Shown piece after piece: positions 46,452 to 54,687 of a DNA stretch of 64,000 bases. The stretch spans positions 1-64,000 of the forward strand of contig CAISJV010000084.1 in assembly GCA_903885795.1 (NCBI GenBank), in the 5' to 3' direction. The DNA is from an uncultured delta proteobacterium. GTDB lineage: Bacteria; Desulfobacterota; Syntrophia; Syntrophales; UBA8958. Position 1 is the first letter of the stretch. The number at the start of each line of letters is the position of its first letter. The notes below the pieces were generated by a model that saw only the letters and a list, made by a program, of their open reading frames with translations, made no database searches and was not told where the DNA came from. The translations under genes and the position numbers were made by a program.

Positions 46452-47008
46452 AACTGGCGGTTCTCCTGGCAGGCGCATATCTGGCCGGATCGGTGAACTT
46501 TTCTGTCCTCCTTTTCAGGATACTGGGAAGGGAGGATCCCAGGCGTCAATTCAGCGGGAACGCAGGGGTCACGAATGTCTATCGCCAGGCGGGGTTGTTA
46601 TGGGCCGCAGTTGTCCTGCTCCTTGATATCGGGAGGGCTTTAGGGGTTTGTTGGGTGGCGCTGCATATGCTTGCCCTCGACGTTGTTCCCTTGATGGGCC
46701 TTGCGTTTATCATCGGCAACCGCTACCCCTGCTTCCACCAGTTTCGCGGCGGGAAGGGCGTGGCCGGCTATCTGGGGTTTACGGCCTTGATCTCGCCCAT
46801 ATCCACGGGCATCTCGGCACTCCTCTGGGTTGTTGTATATGGGATCGTCCGGATCCCCTTTATCGCTTCGCTCTTGATGACCGCCGTCCTTGGCCTTGGC
46901 ACGGTTATCGCCTGTGGCTTTCGAACGGAGGCGGTTGTGGGAACCGTGGCCACGGTCCTTTTCATCTTCAATAACCATCGGCAAAATTGTGCCGCATTTT
47001 TTCGCTGA
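46448..47008 (+). CDS. PlsY-like acyl-phosphate:glycerol-3-phosphate acyltransferase, divergent
   Basis: The 186-residue polytopic membrane protein (about five helices) has PlsY motif 1 as SGNAGVTNVYRQAG and a third motif as GNRYPCFHQFRGGKGVA, where relatives have GHxFPVFxxFKGGKG. The usual His is Asn, and the second motif (KG) reads RA. It may have changed its acceptor or donor. PlsY normally starts phospholipid synthesis and is a housekeeping gene, so its presence in this locus suggests acylation of a special product onto glycerol phosphate. Confidence 0.8.
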   Translation: MKLAVLLAGAYLAGSVNFSVLLFRILGREDPRRQFSGNAGVTNVYRQAGLLWAAVVLLLDIGRALGVCWVALHMLALDVVPLMGLAFIIGNRYPCFHQFRGGKGVAGYLGFTALISPISTGISALLWVVVYGIVRIPFIASLLMTAVLGLGTVIACGFRTEAVVGTVATVLFIFNNHRQNCAAFFR

Positions 47009-47057
47009 ATAACTATGCTTGCCACAGGCACAATTATCAATTATATTATTTCCATGT

Positions 47058-47094
47058 GGCCGTGAAGGGATTGATTACAGCGGCCTCTTTTTTA
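47058..47094 (+). terminator. Probable Rho-independent terminator after the PlsY-like gene
   Basis: GGCCG (47058-47062) can pair with CGGCC (47081-47085) around an 18-base loop, followed by TCTTTTTT. The stem is short, so this is moderate evidence that one transcript ends here, 50 bases after plsY-like. Confidence 0.55.
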
Positions 47095-47148
47095 TGTTTA
47101 ATAACCACAAACCAAATATTCTGTCTCTTGTGAAAAAAAGGGGGAAGG

Positions 47149-47562
47149 ATGACAACTGAGGATGTCAAGCAAAATCAGCTCAAGACCCGCGAAGCACGTT
47201 GGAAACCAATGGCCTGGACAATTTACAAAGTCGATGATCAGGGTAAATATGAAACGACCCTTGAAAGATATGATGACCATTTAGTCGCGACGGTGCCCTT
47301 TGCCGATGCTTCTCAAGAGAAGGCAGAGGAAGTCAAGCAACGTGTTTTGAGAAATGAATCATCTCCCATAGAATATTTTATGTACAAACGGTTGCTTGAT
47401 CCAAAGGCTCTTGCACAGGCTATGGGCGTTGCAGTGTGGCGATTGAAGCGGCACTTCAAACCCAAGGTATTCAAAAAACTTGATCGCAATAAGTTGCAGG
47501 AATACGCAAAGATATTCAAAGTCCAAGTGGACGATCTCATAAACTTCCGGGAGGATGCATAA
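47149..47562 (+). CDS. Unknown small protein with HTH-like C-terminal part
   Basis: The 137-residue soluble protein is unrecognised. Residues about 85-137 (PKALAQAMGVAVWRLKRHF...LQEYAKIFKVQVDDLINF) resemble the helix-turn-helix of XRE or LexA-type proteins, while the N-terminal part is charged. It sits just before the BtrH-like gene (adjacent stop and start), so the two form a unit. Either regulation or a partner role is possible; I do not assign function. Confidence 0.7.
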   Translation: MTTEDVKQNQLKTREARWKPMAWTIYKVDDQGKYETTLERYDDHLVATVPFADASQEKAEEVKQRVLRNESSPIEYFMYKRLLDPKALAQAMGVAVWRLKRHFKPKVFKKLDRNKLQEYAKIFKVQVDDLINFREDA

Positions 47563-48564
47563 TTGAAAGTCAAGGATCAATATGAGCATAGAACTTATGC
47601 CCATTGCGAAACAGGTACGGTAACTTCGCTTTTAAGGCACCATGGGCTGGAGATATCCGAGCCCATGGTTTTCGGACTTGCCAGTGGAATGATGTTTGCT
47701 TTTCTGCCTTTTGTCAAGATGACGGGTGGTATGCCGGTCATCGCCTACCGCAGTATTCCCAAATCGATCATTGGTGGGATTCAAAGACGTCTTGGTGTCA
47801 AATTCGAAGTCAGAAAATACCGGGATGAAGTAAAGGCCATGGAGGATCTGAGTGATCTGGTCGATAAAAAACAGGTTGTCGGGGTTCAGACATCTGTTTT
47901 CTGGCTTCCCTATTTTCCTGAGGAAATGAGGATTCCGTTTAATGCTCACAACATCGTAATTTTCGGTAAAGAAAACGGGGAGTATCTGGTTAGTGAACCG
48001 GTTATCGAAGAACCCGCACGGATAAAACCGCAAGATTTGCAGAATGCCAGGTTCGCTAAAGGTATCATGGCCCCGAAGGGCTTTATGTATTATCCAACAT
48101 ATATTCCTGAAAAAATCGACATCAATTCCCTGATTTTGAAATCGATCAAGCGGACGAATTTCATGATGCTGAGCGCTCCGACCCCCTGTGGGGTCCGCGG
48201 GATTTTTTATCTCGCCAATTACATCGAAAAACTCAGCGAGAAGAAGAGTGAAAAATATATAAGATCACTTTTGGGACACATTACGCTTATGCAGGAAGAG
48301 GTCGGCACCGGTGGAGGCGGGTTTCGCTATATGTACGCCGCATTTCTGGAGGAAGCTTATGAACGTCTGGAGATGCCTGTATTGCAGGAGGCCTATAGAA
48401 AAATGACGGAGGCAGGTCATCTCTGGCGCAACTTTGCCTTGGTTTGTGCGAGAACATTCAAAAGAAAAGACAGCGAGATCGATCTGCCCCATATTGCCAA
48501 TCTACTCAGGATGGCCGGCAAGGCAGAGAAAGAAGTCCACCTGATGCTTCGCAAGATTTCATAA
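47563..48564 (+). CDS. BtrH-like acyltransferase/C39-like protein
   Basis: The 333-residue protein has an N-terminal papain-like BtrH domain: HRTYAHCETGTVTSLLRHHG has the Cys nucleophile, and FNAHNIVIFG the His. A C-terminal helical DUF4872-type region follows. In butirosin synthesis BtrH moves an acyl group from an ACP to an amine. Here it may move the polyene chain from an ACP to an amino or other acceptor (inference). The start is a TTG at 47563, immediately after the previous stop. Confidence 0.8.
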   Translation: MKVKDQYEHRTYAHCETGTVTSLLRHHGLEISEPMVFGLASGMMFAFLPFVKMTGGMPVIAYRSIPKSIIGGIQRRLGVKFEVRKYRDEVKAMEDLSDLVDKKQVVGVQTSVFWLPYFPEEMRIPFNAHNIVIFGKENGEYLVSEPVIEEPARIKPQDLQNARFAKGIMAPKGFMYYPTYIPEKIDINSLILKSIKRTNFMMLSAPTPCGVRGIFYLANYIEKLSEKKSEKYIRSLLGHITLMQEEVGTGGGGFRYMYAAFLEEAYERLEMPVLQEAYRKMTEAGHLWRNFALVCARTFKRKDSEIDLPHIANLLRMAGKAEKEVHLMLRKIS

Positions 48565-48596
48565 GAGAGAAAAAGGACGGGTATTGTCGCAGCTCT

Positions 48597-49469
48597 TCAA
48601 TACCTCTCGATTTCGATGACTGCAAAATGACCGCGCTGGTCCCTGTTGATATGCAACATGGTTTTTCCTTGAAAAAGCATTATGAACAGGCCTACACCGC
48701 AGGCCGTGGCTGAGCTTGAGTATCCGTACTCACGGAGGTAATCAAACTCGGCAACTGGATGTAAAATTTCCTTCATCGCAGCGGCTTCATCATCATCAAT
48801 GAGGGCGCCGAAAGAAACGACGTCTATATGCGATCCTCTTCTTTCTCTCATCCAGTTTATACATGCAGGTCCGTCGCTAAACGACCTGATCTCTGAAATT
48901 ACCCCACAGGCGCCATCCTTCACAGGTTTAACATAAAGCCAGCCACTCCCGTTAACCATCCTAAAGACGCGACTGGTTTGTTCTTCCAGGGCGGTTCGTG
49001 AAAGGAGGGCCTCATCCACGCCGCCGATCAAGGCGTTCCCTGTCGCGCCAAGGGCGAAATCTACCTGCATCAGCTCCAGCCCCCTTTCAAAGGAAAGGTG
49101 CTGGCTGGAGACCATGATGTTGCGACCCCGGACGCCCAGGTTACGTGCAAGATAAAAAGCAGCGGTATTACTCATTGTATTGATGAATCCAAATGGTTTT
49201 GGCAGAGACCGGGCCGCATATATTTCATCGAGAACTGAAGCGGTTTCACCAAGATTGCCGTGCTCCGTTGTGAGGTAGATGGCCGTATCAAAATCAAGGG
49301 CGTGATTATGGATACACTGACGGGCGCCAAGCATGGTAAGAAGGATGAACCTGTTTACCCTGCGAAAATATTCATCGGTGTAGCATCTAAGCTTTTCTTT
49401 TAAGAAATTTACGTCCGCATTTTCCGCCCCGATAAAGGATGAGGCGCTGTGAATATACATTTCGTTCAT
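48597..49469 (-). CDS. Ketosynthase-like protein lacking the active-site Cys (chain-length-factor type)
   Basis: The 290-residue protein has a shortened ketosynthase fold. Where ketosynthases carry the nucleophile Cys, this reads FINTMSNTAAFYLARNLG, with no Cys. Later His motifs are also absent. This matches chain length factors that pair with an active ketosynthase, such as ApeC with ApeO in aryl polyene synthesis. Its gene overlaps the active ketosynthase upstream on the minus strand by 4 bases, supporting a heterodimer. Confidence 0.85.
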   Translation of the reverse strand: MNEMYIHSASSFIGAENADVNFLKEKLRCYTDEYFRRVNRFILLTMLGARQCIHNHALDFDTAIYLTTEHGNLGETASVLDEIYAARSLPKPFGFINTMSNTAAFYLARNLGVRGRNIMVSSQHLSFERGLELMQVDFALGATGNALIGGVDEALLSRTALEEQTSRVFRMVNGSGWLYVKPVKDGACGVISEIRSFSDGPACINWMRERRGSHIDVVSFGALIDDDEAAAMKEILHPVAEFDYLREYGYSSSATACGVGLFIMLFQGKTMLHINRDQRGHFAVIEIERY

Positions 49470-50641
49470 TCCCCCTCACCCTTATTGGAGAGGATAAGGG
49501 TCGTGCAGTTGCCGCCGAACCCAAAATAGTTGAGCATAAATATACCCTCACCGGCTTCCATGTTTTCCGTCAGGGGCGTCAGATTCAATTTATCGTCCAT
49601 TTCCCGAAAGCCGGGTGTGGAGGGTATAAATCCCGTCTTTACCGATTCCGTGAACAGGATCAGCTCGTTGACGCCACAGGCTCCTACGGTGTGACCTATA
49701 AAAGGCTTGACGCATGTCACTGGGGGCATTTCACACCCGAAGGTCACCCTCATGGCGGCACACTCGGTCCTGTCATTGTTTTCCGTTCCCGTGGCGTGGG
49801 CCTTGACGGCGCATATGTCCCCGGGGGGAATCCCCGCCTGCCTGAGAGCCCTGTTCATCGTTTCCGCAACGGCAAACCCTTCTTCATCGTGGCTGGTGAC
49901 GCTGTAAGTATCACAGAGATTCGCTCCGCCAAGATGCATGAAATCTCCGGTATTTCTTCGTTTTCCTTCCAGTATGACCGCTCCGCAAGCCTCGCCGAGG
50001 ATCAGTCCGTCACGCATTCTGTCAAAGGGTCTGTAATACGTCTCGGCAATGGATTTCAGGGCTTCAAACCCATAAAACCCAAGGTTGTTGAACAGGTCGT
50101 AGCCCACAACCAAAGCCCTCTCTATCAACCCTTCCTCTATCATGGCTGCGGCGTAAAGCAAGGCGTTGGCGCTCGAGGTGCAGGCGGTGGCAAAGGAATA
50201 GCAGTTACCCTCTATCCCGAACTTCTCCAAGATGGCGCCGGCGATTTTTCCGTACCCATAGGATGACTGGAGGAACATCCCCGATACAGTTGAAGATGAC
50301 TTGCGGTGGTTGCCCTCAAACACGGGAACGTCCATGGATGTAGAGCCGAAGAACACATTCATGTCCTTGGTCTCCGTTCTGTTCAAGCCGGCATTGAGGA
50401 GAGCGCGGGATACCGCAGAGAAGAGAACCTCATAGAAATACTGTTCGGAGCGGTTATGGAGCTTGTCCGTAACATTCCGTTGGATAAGATAATATGGTTT
50501 GGAATAGGGCAGGGAGGCGAGCGTAAAGGGGATACGGTCAATCTTTATTCTCTTATGGCGGACAGCGTCTATAATCTCCTCAAGAGAATCTCCGAGAGAG
50601 CATGTCATCGCCTTTCCGGTTATAAACGCCCTTCTTTTCAA
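49466..50641 (-). CDS. Beta-ketoacyl-ACP synthase 4, active partner of the chain length factor
   Basis: The 391-residue condensing enzyme has Cys154 in FATACTSSANAL, His in KAHATGTENND and His in KPFIGHTVGACG. With the Cys-less neighbour, it should form the KS:CLF pair that builds the main polyene chain. The ACP gene precedes it by 3 bases on the minus strand, and the ABC exporter lies further upstream. Confidence 0.92.
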   Translation of the reverse strand: MKRRAFITGKAMTCSLGDSLEEIIDAVRHKRIKIDRIPFTLASLPYSKPYYLIQRNVTDKLHNRSEQYFYEVLFSAVSRALLNAGLNRTETKDMNVFFGSTSMDVPVFEGNHRKSSSTVSGMFLQSSYGYGKIAGAILEKFGIEGNCYSFATACTSSANALLYAAAMIEEGLIERALVVGYDLFNNLGFYGFEALKSIAETYYRPFDRMRDGLILGEACGAVILEGKRRNTGDFMHLGGANLCDTYSVTSHDEEGFAVAETMNRALRQAGIPPGDICAVKAHATGTENNDRTECAAMRVTFGCEMPPVTCVKPFIGHTVGACGVNELILFTESVKTGFIPSTPGFREMDDKLNLTPLTENMEAGEGIFMLNYFGFGGNCTTLILSNKGEGE

Positions 50642-50644
50642 TCT

Positions 50645-50911
50645 CTACTCCGGTTGAATAAAGTCAGCAAAGGTGTTTATAGATCTCATCACCCGTCTTG
50701 TTTCCTTGCTGTCGGTGATGGTGATTTTGTATTTCTTCTCGATTGCTACAGAAATCTGCAGGGCGTCTATGGAGTCCAACCCGATCTTTGCTTCCCTGCC
50801 GAACAGAGGATCGTCATCGCCAATTTCCCCCGGATCGACTATAAGATCACACTCTTCAACGATCAGTTTCTTCAGCTCCGTCTTAAATCTGTCATCAAGG
50901 GAACCTTTCAT
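50645..50911 (-). CDS. Acyl carrier protein 4
   Basis: The 88-residue ACP has Ser47 in KIGLDSIDALQISVAIE. The frame is open back to 51304, but the extension overlaps the permease gene and is Arg-rich, so ATG 50911 is the start. It lies between the exporter permease and the KS:CLF genes and is their likely carrier. Confidence 0.92.
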   Translation of the reverse strand: MKGSLDDRFKTELKKLIVEECDLIVDPGEIGDDDPLFGREAKIGLDSIDALQISVAIEKKYKITITDSKETRRVMRSINTFADFIQPE

Positions 50912-50916
50912 CGGTT

Positions 50917-52152
50917 TCAGACCTCTCTTTGCCTTCTCAATAAAATCAGCGTCAGACCAAGCATGACCAGCCCTAAAGTTAGCAGGGACATGCTTTTGGG
51001 TAGCACATCGGAGACGCCGCCGTTTCGCAGGAAGATATCGAGAAACCCTTCCAGTCCCCAGGACATAGGGGATAAATTGGCAAGGTTCTGCATAAACTCG
51101 GGCATCACGAATTTGGGCACCATGAGCCCGCCAAGGGCGCCAAAGATAATATTCATGACAGCTCCGATAGTCGTTGCCTGTTCCGTCGTTCTGGCAATGG
51201 AGGCAATAAGGAGCGCCACGGAGATGGCGCTGAAGCTCACGGCGGAGGCGATCAATATGAGTCCACCCAGTGAATCTCCAATGGTAAGAGCGGTGCCCCC
51301 GCATAAGGGGACGACATAGACACCGATGGCAATCATAAAAATCACCTGGACCGCGTTAATCAGAAGATAAGGGATCATCTTGCCCAAGATCAGATAGGTG
51401 CTGGATACATTCATGCTTCTAAGGCGCATGAAAGTCCCCTGATTTCTTTCGGATATGAAGGTGTTGGATATGGGGATAACGATAAAAAACATGGAAAACA
51501 CGAGCCACGCGGGAACGCTCTGCTGGACGGCGGAAGGCATCTTGGAGTAGTGTCCCCCTTTGTAAACGTATTGGACGTCGATGGGGCTGAGTTTATCCGC
51601 TTTCAGGTCCTTCTTGTCGATTCCTGCAAAGGCGAGGAGCTTGTCGATACGGCCGATAAAGGCATCCCATCTCAGTTTCGACAGCTCTCCGTCCAGCGTG
51701 CTTTTTAAAACAAGCTGTGTCTGCACGGGCACCGTGGGATTAACGAGGAGTTCCAAAGGATTCTCATGCTTTTCCTTTCCCTTTTTATTCACGAAGGTGG
51801 AAAAGTTTTTTTTGATGATCAGGGCGAACTTGTAGTCCCGGGATAGCATCTGCTCTTTGACACTCTCTGTGACGGTGTTTTTATCAATGAGGTGAAACCG
51901 GAATGTGTTGTGTTCTTCCATCGCCTTTAAAAACGCCACCGACAGCTTTCCCGTGTCGTGGTTTACAGCGAGGATGTCAATGACAACATTGCTATGAAGT
52001 TCGAACAGATCCTGCATGGCGAGGGTCATGATCAGGATGAAAACAGCAGGCATGACGAAGAGGATAGTTACGGCATGGATATCCCTAACGATCAGTAAAA
52101 ATTCTTTTTTTAAAATGTAAAATAGTTTTATCATAGTTGATGATACGGTCAA
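50917..52152 (-). CDS. ABC-2 type exporter permease
   Basis: The 411-residue inner-membrane protein has one N-terminal helix (HAVTILFVMPAVFILIMTLA, about 26-46), a roughly 170-residue periplasmic domain, and a C-terminal block of five or so helices (from about 225) with the ABC-2 signature ERNQGTFMRLRSM. With the ATPase (4-base overlap) it would export the lipid product or its precursor. Similar exporters adjoin aryl-polyene loci. Confidence 0.9.
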   Translation of the reverse strand: MTVSSTMIKLFYILKKEFLLIVRDIHAVTILFVMPAVFILIMTLAMQDLFELHSNVVIDILAVNHDTGKLSVAFLKAMEEHNTFRFHLIDKNTVTESVKEQMLSRDYKFALIIKKNFSTFVNKKGKEKHENPLELLVNPTVPVQTQLVLKSTLDGELSKLRWDAFIGRIDKLLAFAGIDKKDLKADKLSPIDVQYVYKGGHYSKMPSAVQQSVPAWLVFSMFFIVIPISNTFISERNQGTFMRLRSMNVSSTYLILGKMIPYLLINAVQVIFMIAIGVYVVPLCGGTALTIGDSLGGLILIASAVSFSAISVALLIASIARTTEQATTIGAVMNIIFGALGGLMVPKFVMPEFMQNLANLSPMSWGLEGFLDIFLRNGGVSDVLPKSMSLLTLGLVMLGLTLILLRRQREV

Positions 52153-52898
52153 TCTTCGTCGCGTAATCTGACGCTTGTCAACTTGAGGAAAAGTTCCTCA
52201 AGGCTTCTATGGCCGCAAAGGGCATCGGCGCGGGTCAAAATGTCCTGCTTGGCGCCGTGAAGAATGATTTTGCCCTCATCGATAATGGCGATATCGTCGG
52301 ACACCTGCTCAATCTCATCCATGTAGTGGGATGTATAGATGATTGTCATCTTCCGTTCACAGTTGATCTTCTTTATAGTCTGAAGGATATAGTTCCTTGA
52401 TTGCGCATCGACGCCCAACGTAGGCTCGTCAAGATACAATATTTCCGGGTCGTTCAGGAGACCTATGGCCATATTCAAGCGCCTTTTCATGCCGCCGGAA
52501 AACTTATCCACCCGTTTATTCAAGAAATCTTGCATGCTCCCTATATCGATGCAGAATTCCATGCTCTCCTTCAGTTTCTTTCCCTTCAGATCCCGCAGGG
52601 CGCCAAAATATTCCAGGTTTTCCCGGGCTGTTAGCCGCGGATAGAAAGCAAGAGTCTGGGGCACGTAACTGCATCTTGATTGGATGGCGCCGATCTCATG
52701 GTCGAGATCCATGCCGTTTACAGTTATGCTTCCGCTGTTCTTCCTGATCACGCCTATAAGAATGGAGATGAGGGTTGTCTTTCCCGCGCCATTGGGACCA
52801 AGGAGCCCCATGATGGATCCGTGTTGCACCGAAAGAGTCACATCTTTGAGGACAGGTTTTTTGTCGTAGGATTTGAAGAGATGTTCAATTTTGATCAA
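52149..52898 (-). CDS. ABC transporter ATP-binding protein
   Basis: The 249-residue ATPase has Walker A GPNGAGKTTLIS, the signature SGGMKRRLNMAIG and Walker B ILYLDEPTLGVD, with a C-terminal H-loop TSHYMDE. The fold is of the DrrA/NodI export type. It heads the minus-strand exporter/KS operon. Confidence 0.94.
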   Translation of the reverse strand: MIKIEHLFKSYDKKPVLKDVTLSVQHGSIMGLLGPNGAGKTTLISILIGVIRKNSGSITVNGMDLDHEIGAIQSRCSYVPQTLAFYPRLTARENLEYFGALRDLKGKKLKESMEFCIDIGSMQDFLNKRVDKFSGGMKRRLNMAIGLLNDPEILYLDEPTLGVDAQSRNYILQTIKKINCERKMTIIYTSHYMDEIEQVSDDIAIIDEGKIILHGAKQDILTRADALCGHRSLEELFLKLTSVRLRDED

Positions 52899-53140
52899 TG
52901 GCTCACCATTCCCCGGGCCCCACTCTTACTTTTGTCATTTTGAACAAGAAATCCTTTGAATCGGGAGGAACGACAGTTCCTGATATTTGCCACAGCGTAT
53001 AGAAGAAATGTCATTATTCGTCAAGGTGAAAATGCCTAAAACATTGTGTAATCATTGATTGCAATCCGTTTTTGGCGTTGAACGGCTTGCTGACCGTTGC
53101 TGCACACCCCATGCGGGCATATGCTTCCCCGATCAATTCG

Positions 53141-53491
53141 TTAGGAGAATAACTTTCTGAGGAAAAACTGTATAGTGTATCTTGTCAGGATCGCCATGTA
53201 GTGGGGCGCGCGCGCGAGCCAGGCGCCAGCAATAAAGACAACATAGGAGAGACCATAGGTCGTCGGACAGCCGATGACGGCGATCATCGGTTCCTGGAAC
53301 CAGACGGCCAGAACGCTCAAAGCGGCCACTGCCGGCCAGCCCATAACATAACTCAACCCCATCAGGATCAATCCGGCGATCAACCGCGGCGTCGGGCGCT
53401 CTTTGAATTCTCTGAGATCCGTCGGATTATCAAGTATCTCACGGATATATTTTCTCCCGGCAAGGTATTTGGCAACTTTCCTTCGAATCAT
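53141..53491 (-). CDS. Small membrane protein of unknown function
   Basis: The 116-residue protein has a basic, charged N-terminus (about 1-35) and two to three hydrophobic helices (RLIAGLILMGLSYVMGW, AALSVLAVWF, LSYVVFIAGAWLA). No family recognised. It is 242 bases upstream of the ATPase gene and reads on the same strand; it may be a passenger of the exporter transcript or separate. Confidence 0.65.
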   Translation of the reverse strand: MIRRKVAKYLAGRKYIREILDNPTDLREFKERPTPRLIAGLILMGLSYVMGWPAVAALSVLAVWFQEPMIAVIGCPTTYGLSYVVFIAGAWLARAPHYMAILTRYTIQFFLRKLFS

Positions 53492-53672
53492 AAAACCTTA
53501 TCCCTTGAAACAAGCAACTTGTTCTGAATCCGGATGCCTTTCACCTGAACGAACGACTACATACGCGAGAGAACCTGGCATCGTCGGGCAAATGAATTAC
53601 CAGGAAGAAGTCGATGGATTAAATACACGAGGCCTCACCTTTCCGCAACGGCTTTTCTGCAACCGTGATGTA

Positions 53673-53797
53673 ATTCCGATTCTAAATCGAAGATGATATC
53701 AAGGCGGCAAGGAAGAGGCGACGCAGGCGTATTGCTCATACGTCGAGGAGCCGATGACGATGCCAACGAAGATAGCGCTTTGATTTAGAATCGGAAT
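53673..53797. repeat. Palindromic MITE-like element, copy 2
   Basis: The 125-bp element begins ATTCCGATTCTAAATC and ends GATTTAGAATCGGAAT, which are near-perfect terminal inverted repeats. It is in inverted orientation to copy 1 at 28243-28368 and shares its internal sequence. It lies inside the biosynthetic locus between two genes and codes for nothing. Confidence 0.82.
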
Positions 53798-53921
53798 AAG
53801 GGAAAGGAGTTCGCGATCTTGCTTTTTCCCCATGCCTTCAGTTCCCAGCCATTTCTTGACAGGCTACTATGCTCACAGTATAAGGACACGGCAAAGAAAA
53901 AGGCGCTTGATCGGGGATACC

Positions 53922-54641
53922 GTGAAGAAAGAGACTAATGGTTGGGATTATTTTGATCGCATCTACTGTATCTCCTTGGAAGAGCGAGAAGACCGGCGGC
54001 AGGCGGCTGCGGTTTCGTTCTCCACCGTAGGACTGACCGAAAAAGTTGAATTCGTCATCGTCAAACGTCATCCCTCCAATATCGAACAAGGAATGTATGA
54101 ATCTCACATGACCTGCCTGCGTAAGGGCTTGGAAGCCGGTGCAGAGAGGATCGTCGTTTTCGAGGACGACGTCGCGTTTGACCGCTTTGATGCTGAGCGC
54201 TTCAAACAATCCATTCAATTTTTAGTGGAAAATCCGAAGTGGAAAGTGCTGCTTTTGGGGGCCTTAATACGCTCAAGCAGGAGAACGGCCAATCCGTTTA
54301 TACAAAAAGTCGGTTACCAGAGCCTTGCACATGCGTACGCCCTAAACAGATCTTACGCTGAAGCCTTGGCTTATCAACCCTGGCAGGGGATTGTCATCGA
54401 CACCCTGTTTCGGCCTCTGACTGATGACCTCTATGCCGTTTATCCTATGTTTGCGTTTCAAAACGATTTCGCCTCGGACAATGACAACAAATACGCGGGC
54501 ATTGAGCGCTTCAGGCGATTGTGCGGCGGACTTGAGCGGATTCAAAAGGCAAACGAATTCTATCAGCGCCATAAATTGGGCGTCATTGCCGCCCACATCA
54601 TGATTATTTTATCCCTCCTTATCGTTATCCTCTCTCGATGA
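53922..54641 (+). CDS. Glycosyltransferase family 25-like protein with C-terminal membrane helix
   Basis: The protein has the GT25 features RIYCISLEEREDRR, HMTCLRKGLEAG and the acidic VVFEDDVAF. It ends in a transmembrane helix (AAHIMIILSLLIVILS), so it probably faces the cytoplasm at the inner membrane. GT25 enzymes add galactose or similar sugars to LPS. The frame extends to 53832, but GTG 53922 has a GGGGAT ribosome site and begins just before the conserved domain. It would add a sugar to a product of the locus or to lipopolysaccharide; which is unknown. Confidence 0.75.
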   Translation: MKKETNGWDYFDRIYCISLEEREDRRQAAAVSFSTVGLTEKVEFVIVKRHPSNIEQGMYESHMTCLRKGLEAGAERIVVFEDDVAFDRFDAERFKQSIQFLVENPKWKVLLLGALIRSSRRTANPFIQKVGYQSLAHAYALNRSYAEALAYQPWQGIVIDTLFRPLTDDLYAVYPMFAFQNDFASDNDNKYAGIERFRRLCGGLERIQKANEFYQRHKLGVIAAHIMIILSLLIVILSR

Positions 54642-54687
54642 AGCTGCCGTAACGATTTAATCGATAAAAATTGGCCATTTTGTCACT

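Noticed and set aside
50912-51304. 131-residue extension of ACP 4
   Set aside because: It overlaps the ABC permease gene in another frame and is Arg/His-rich; the ACP domain begins at 50911.
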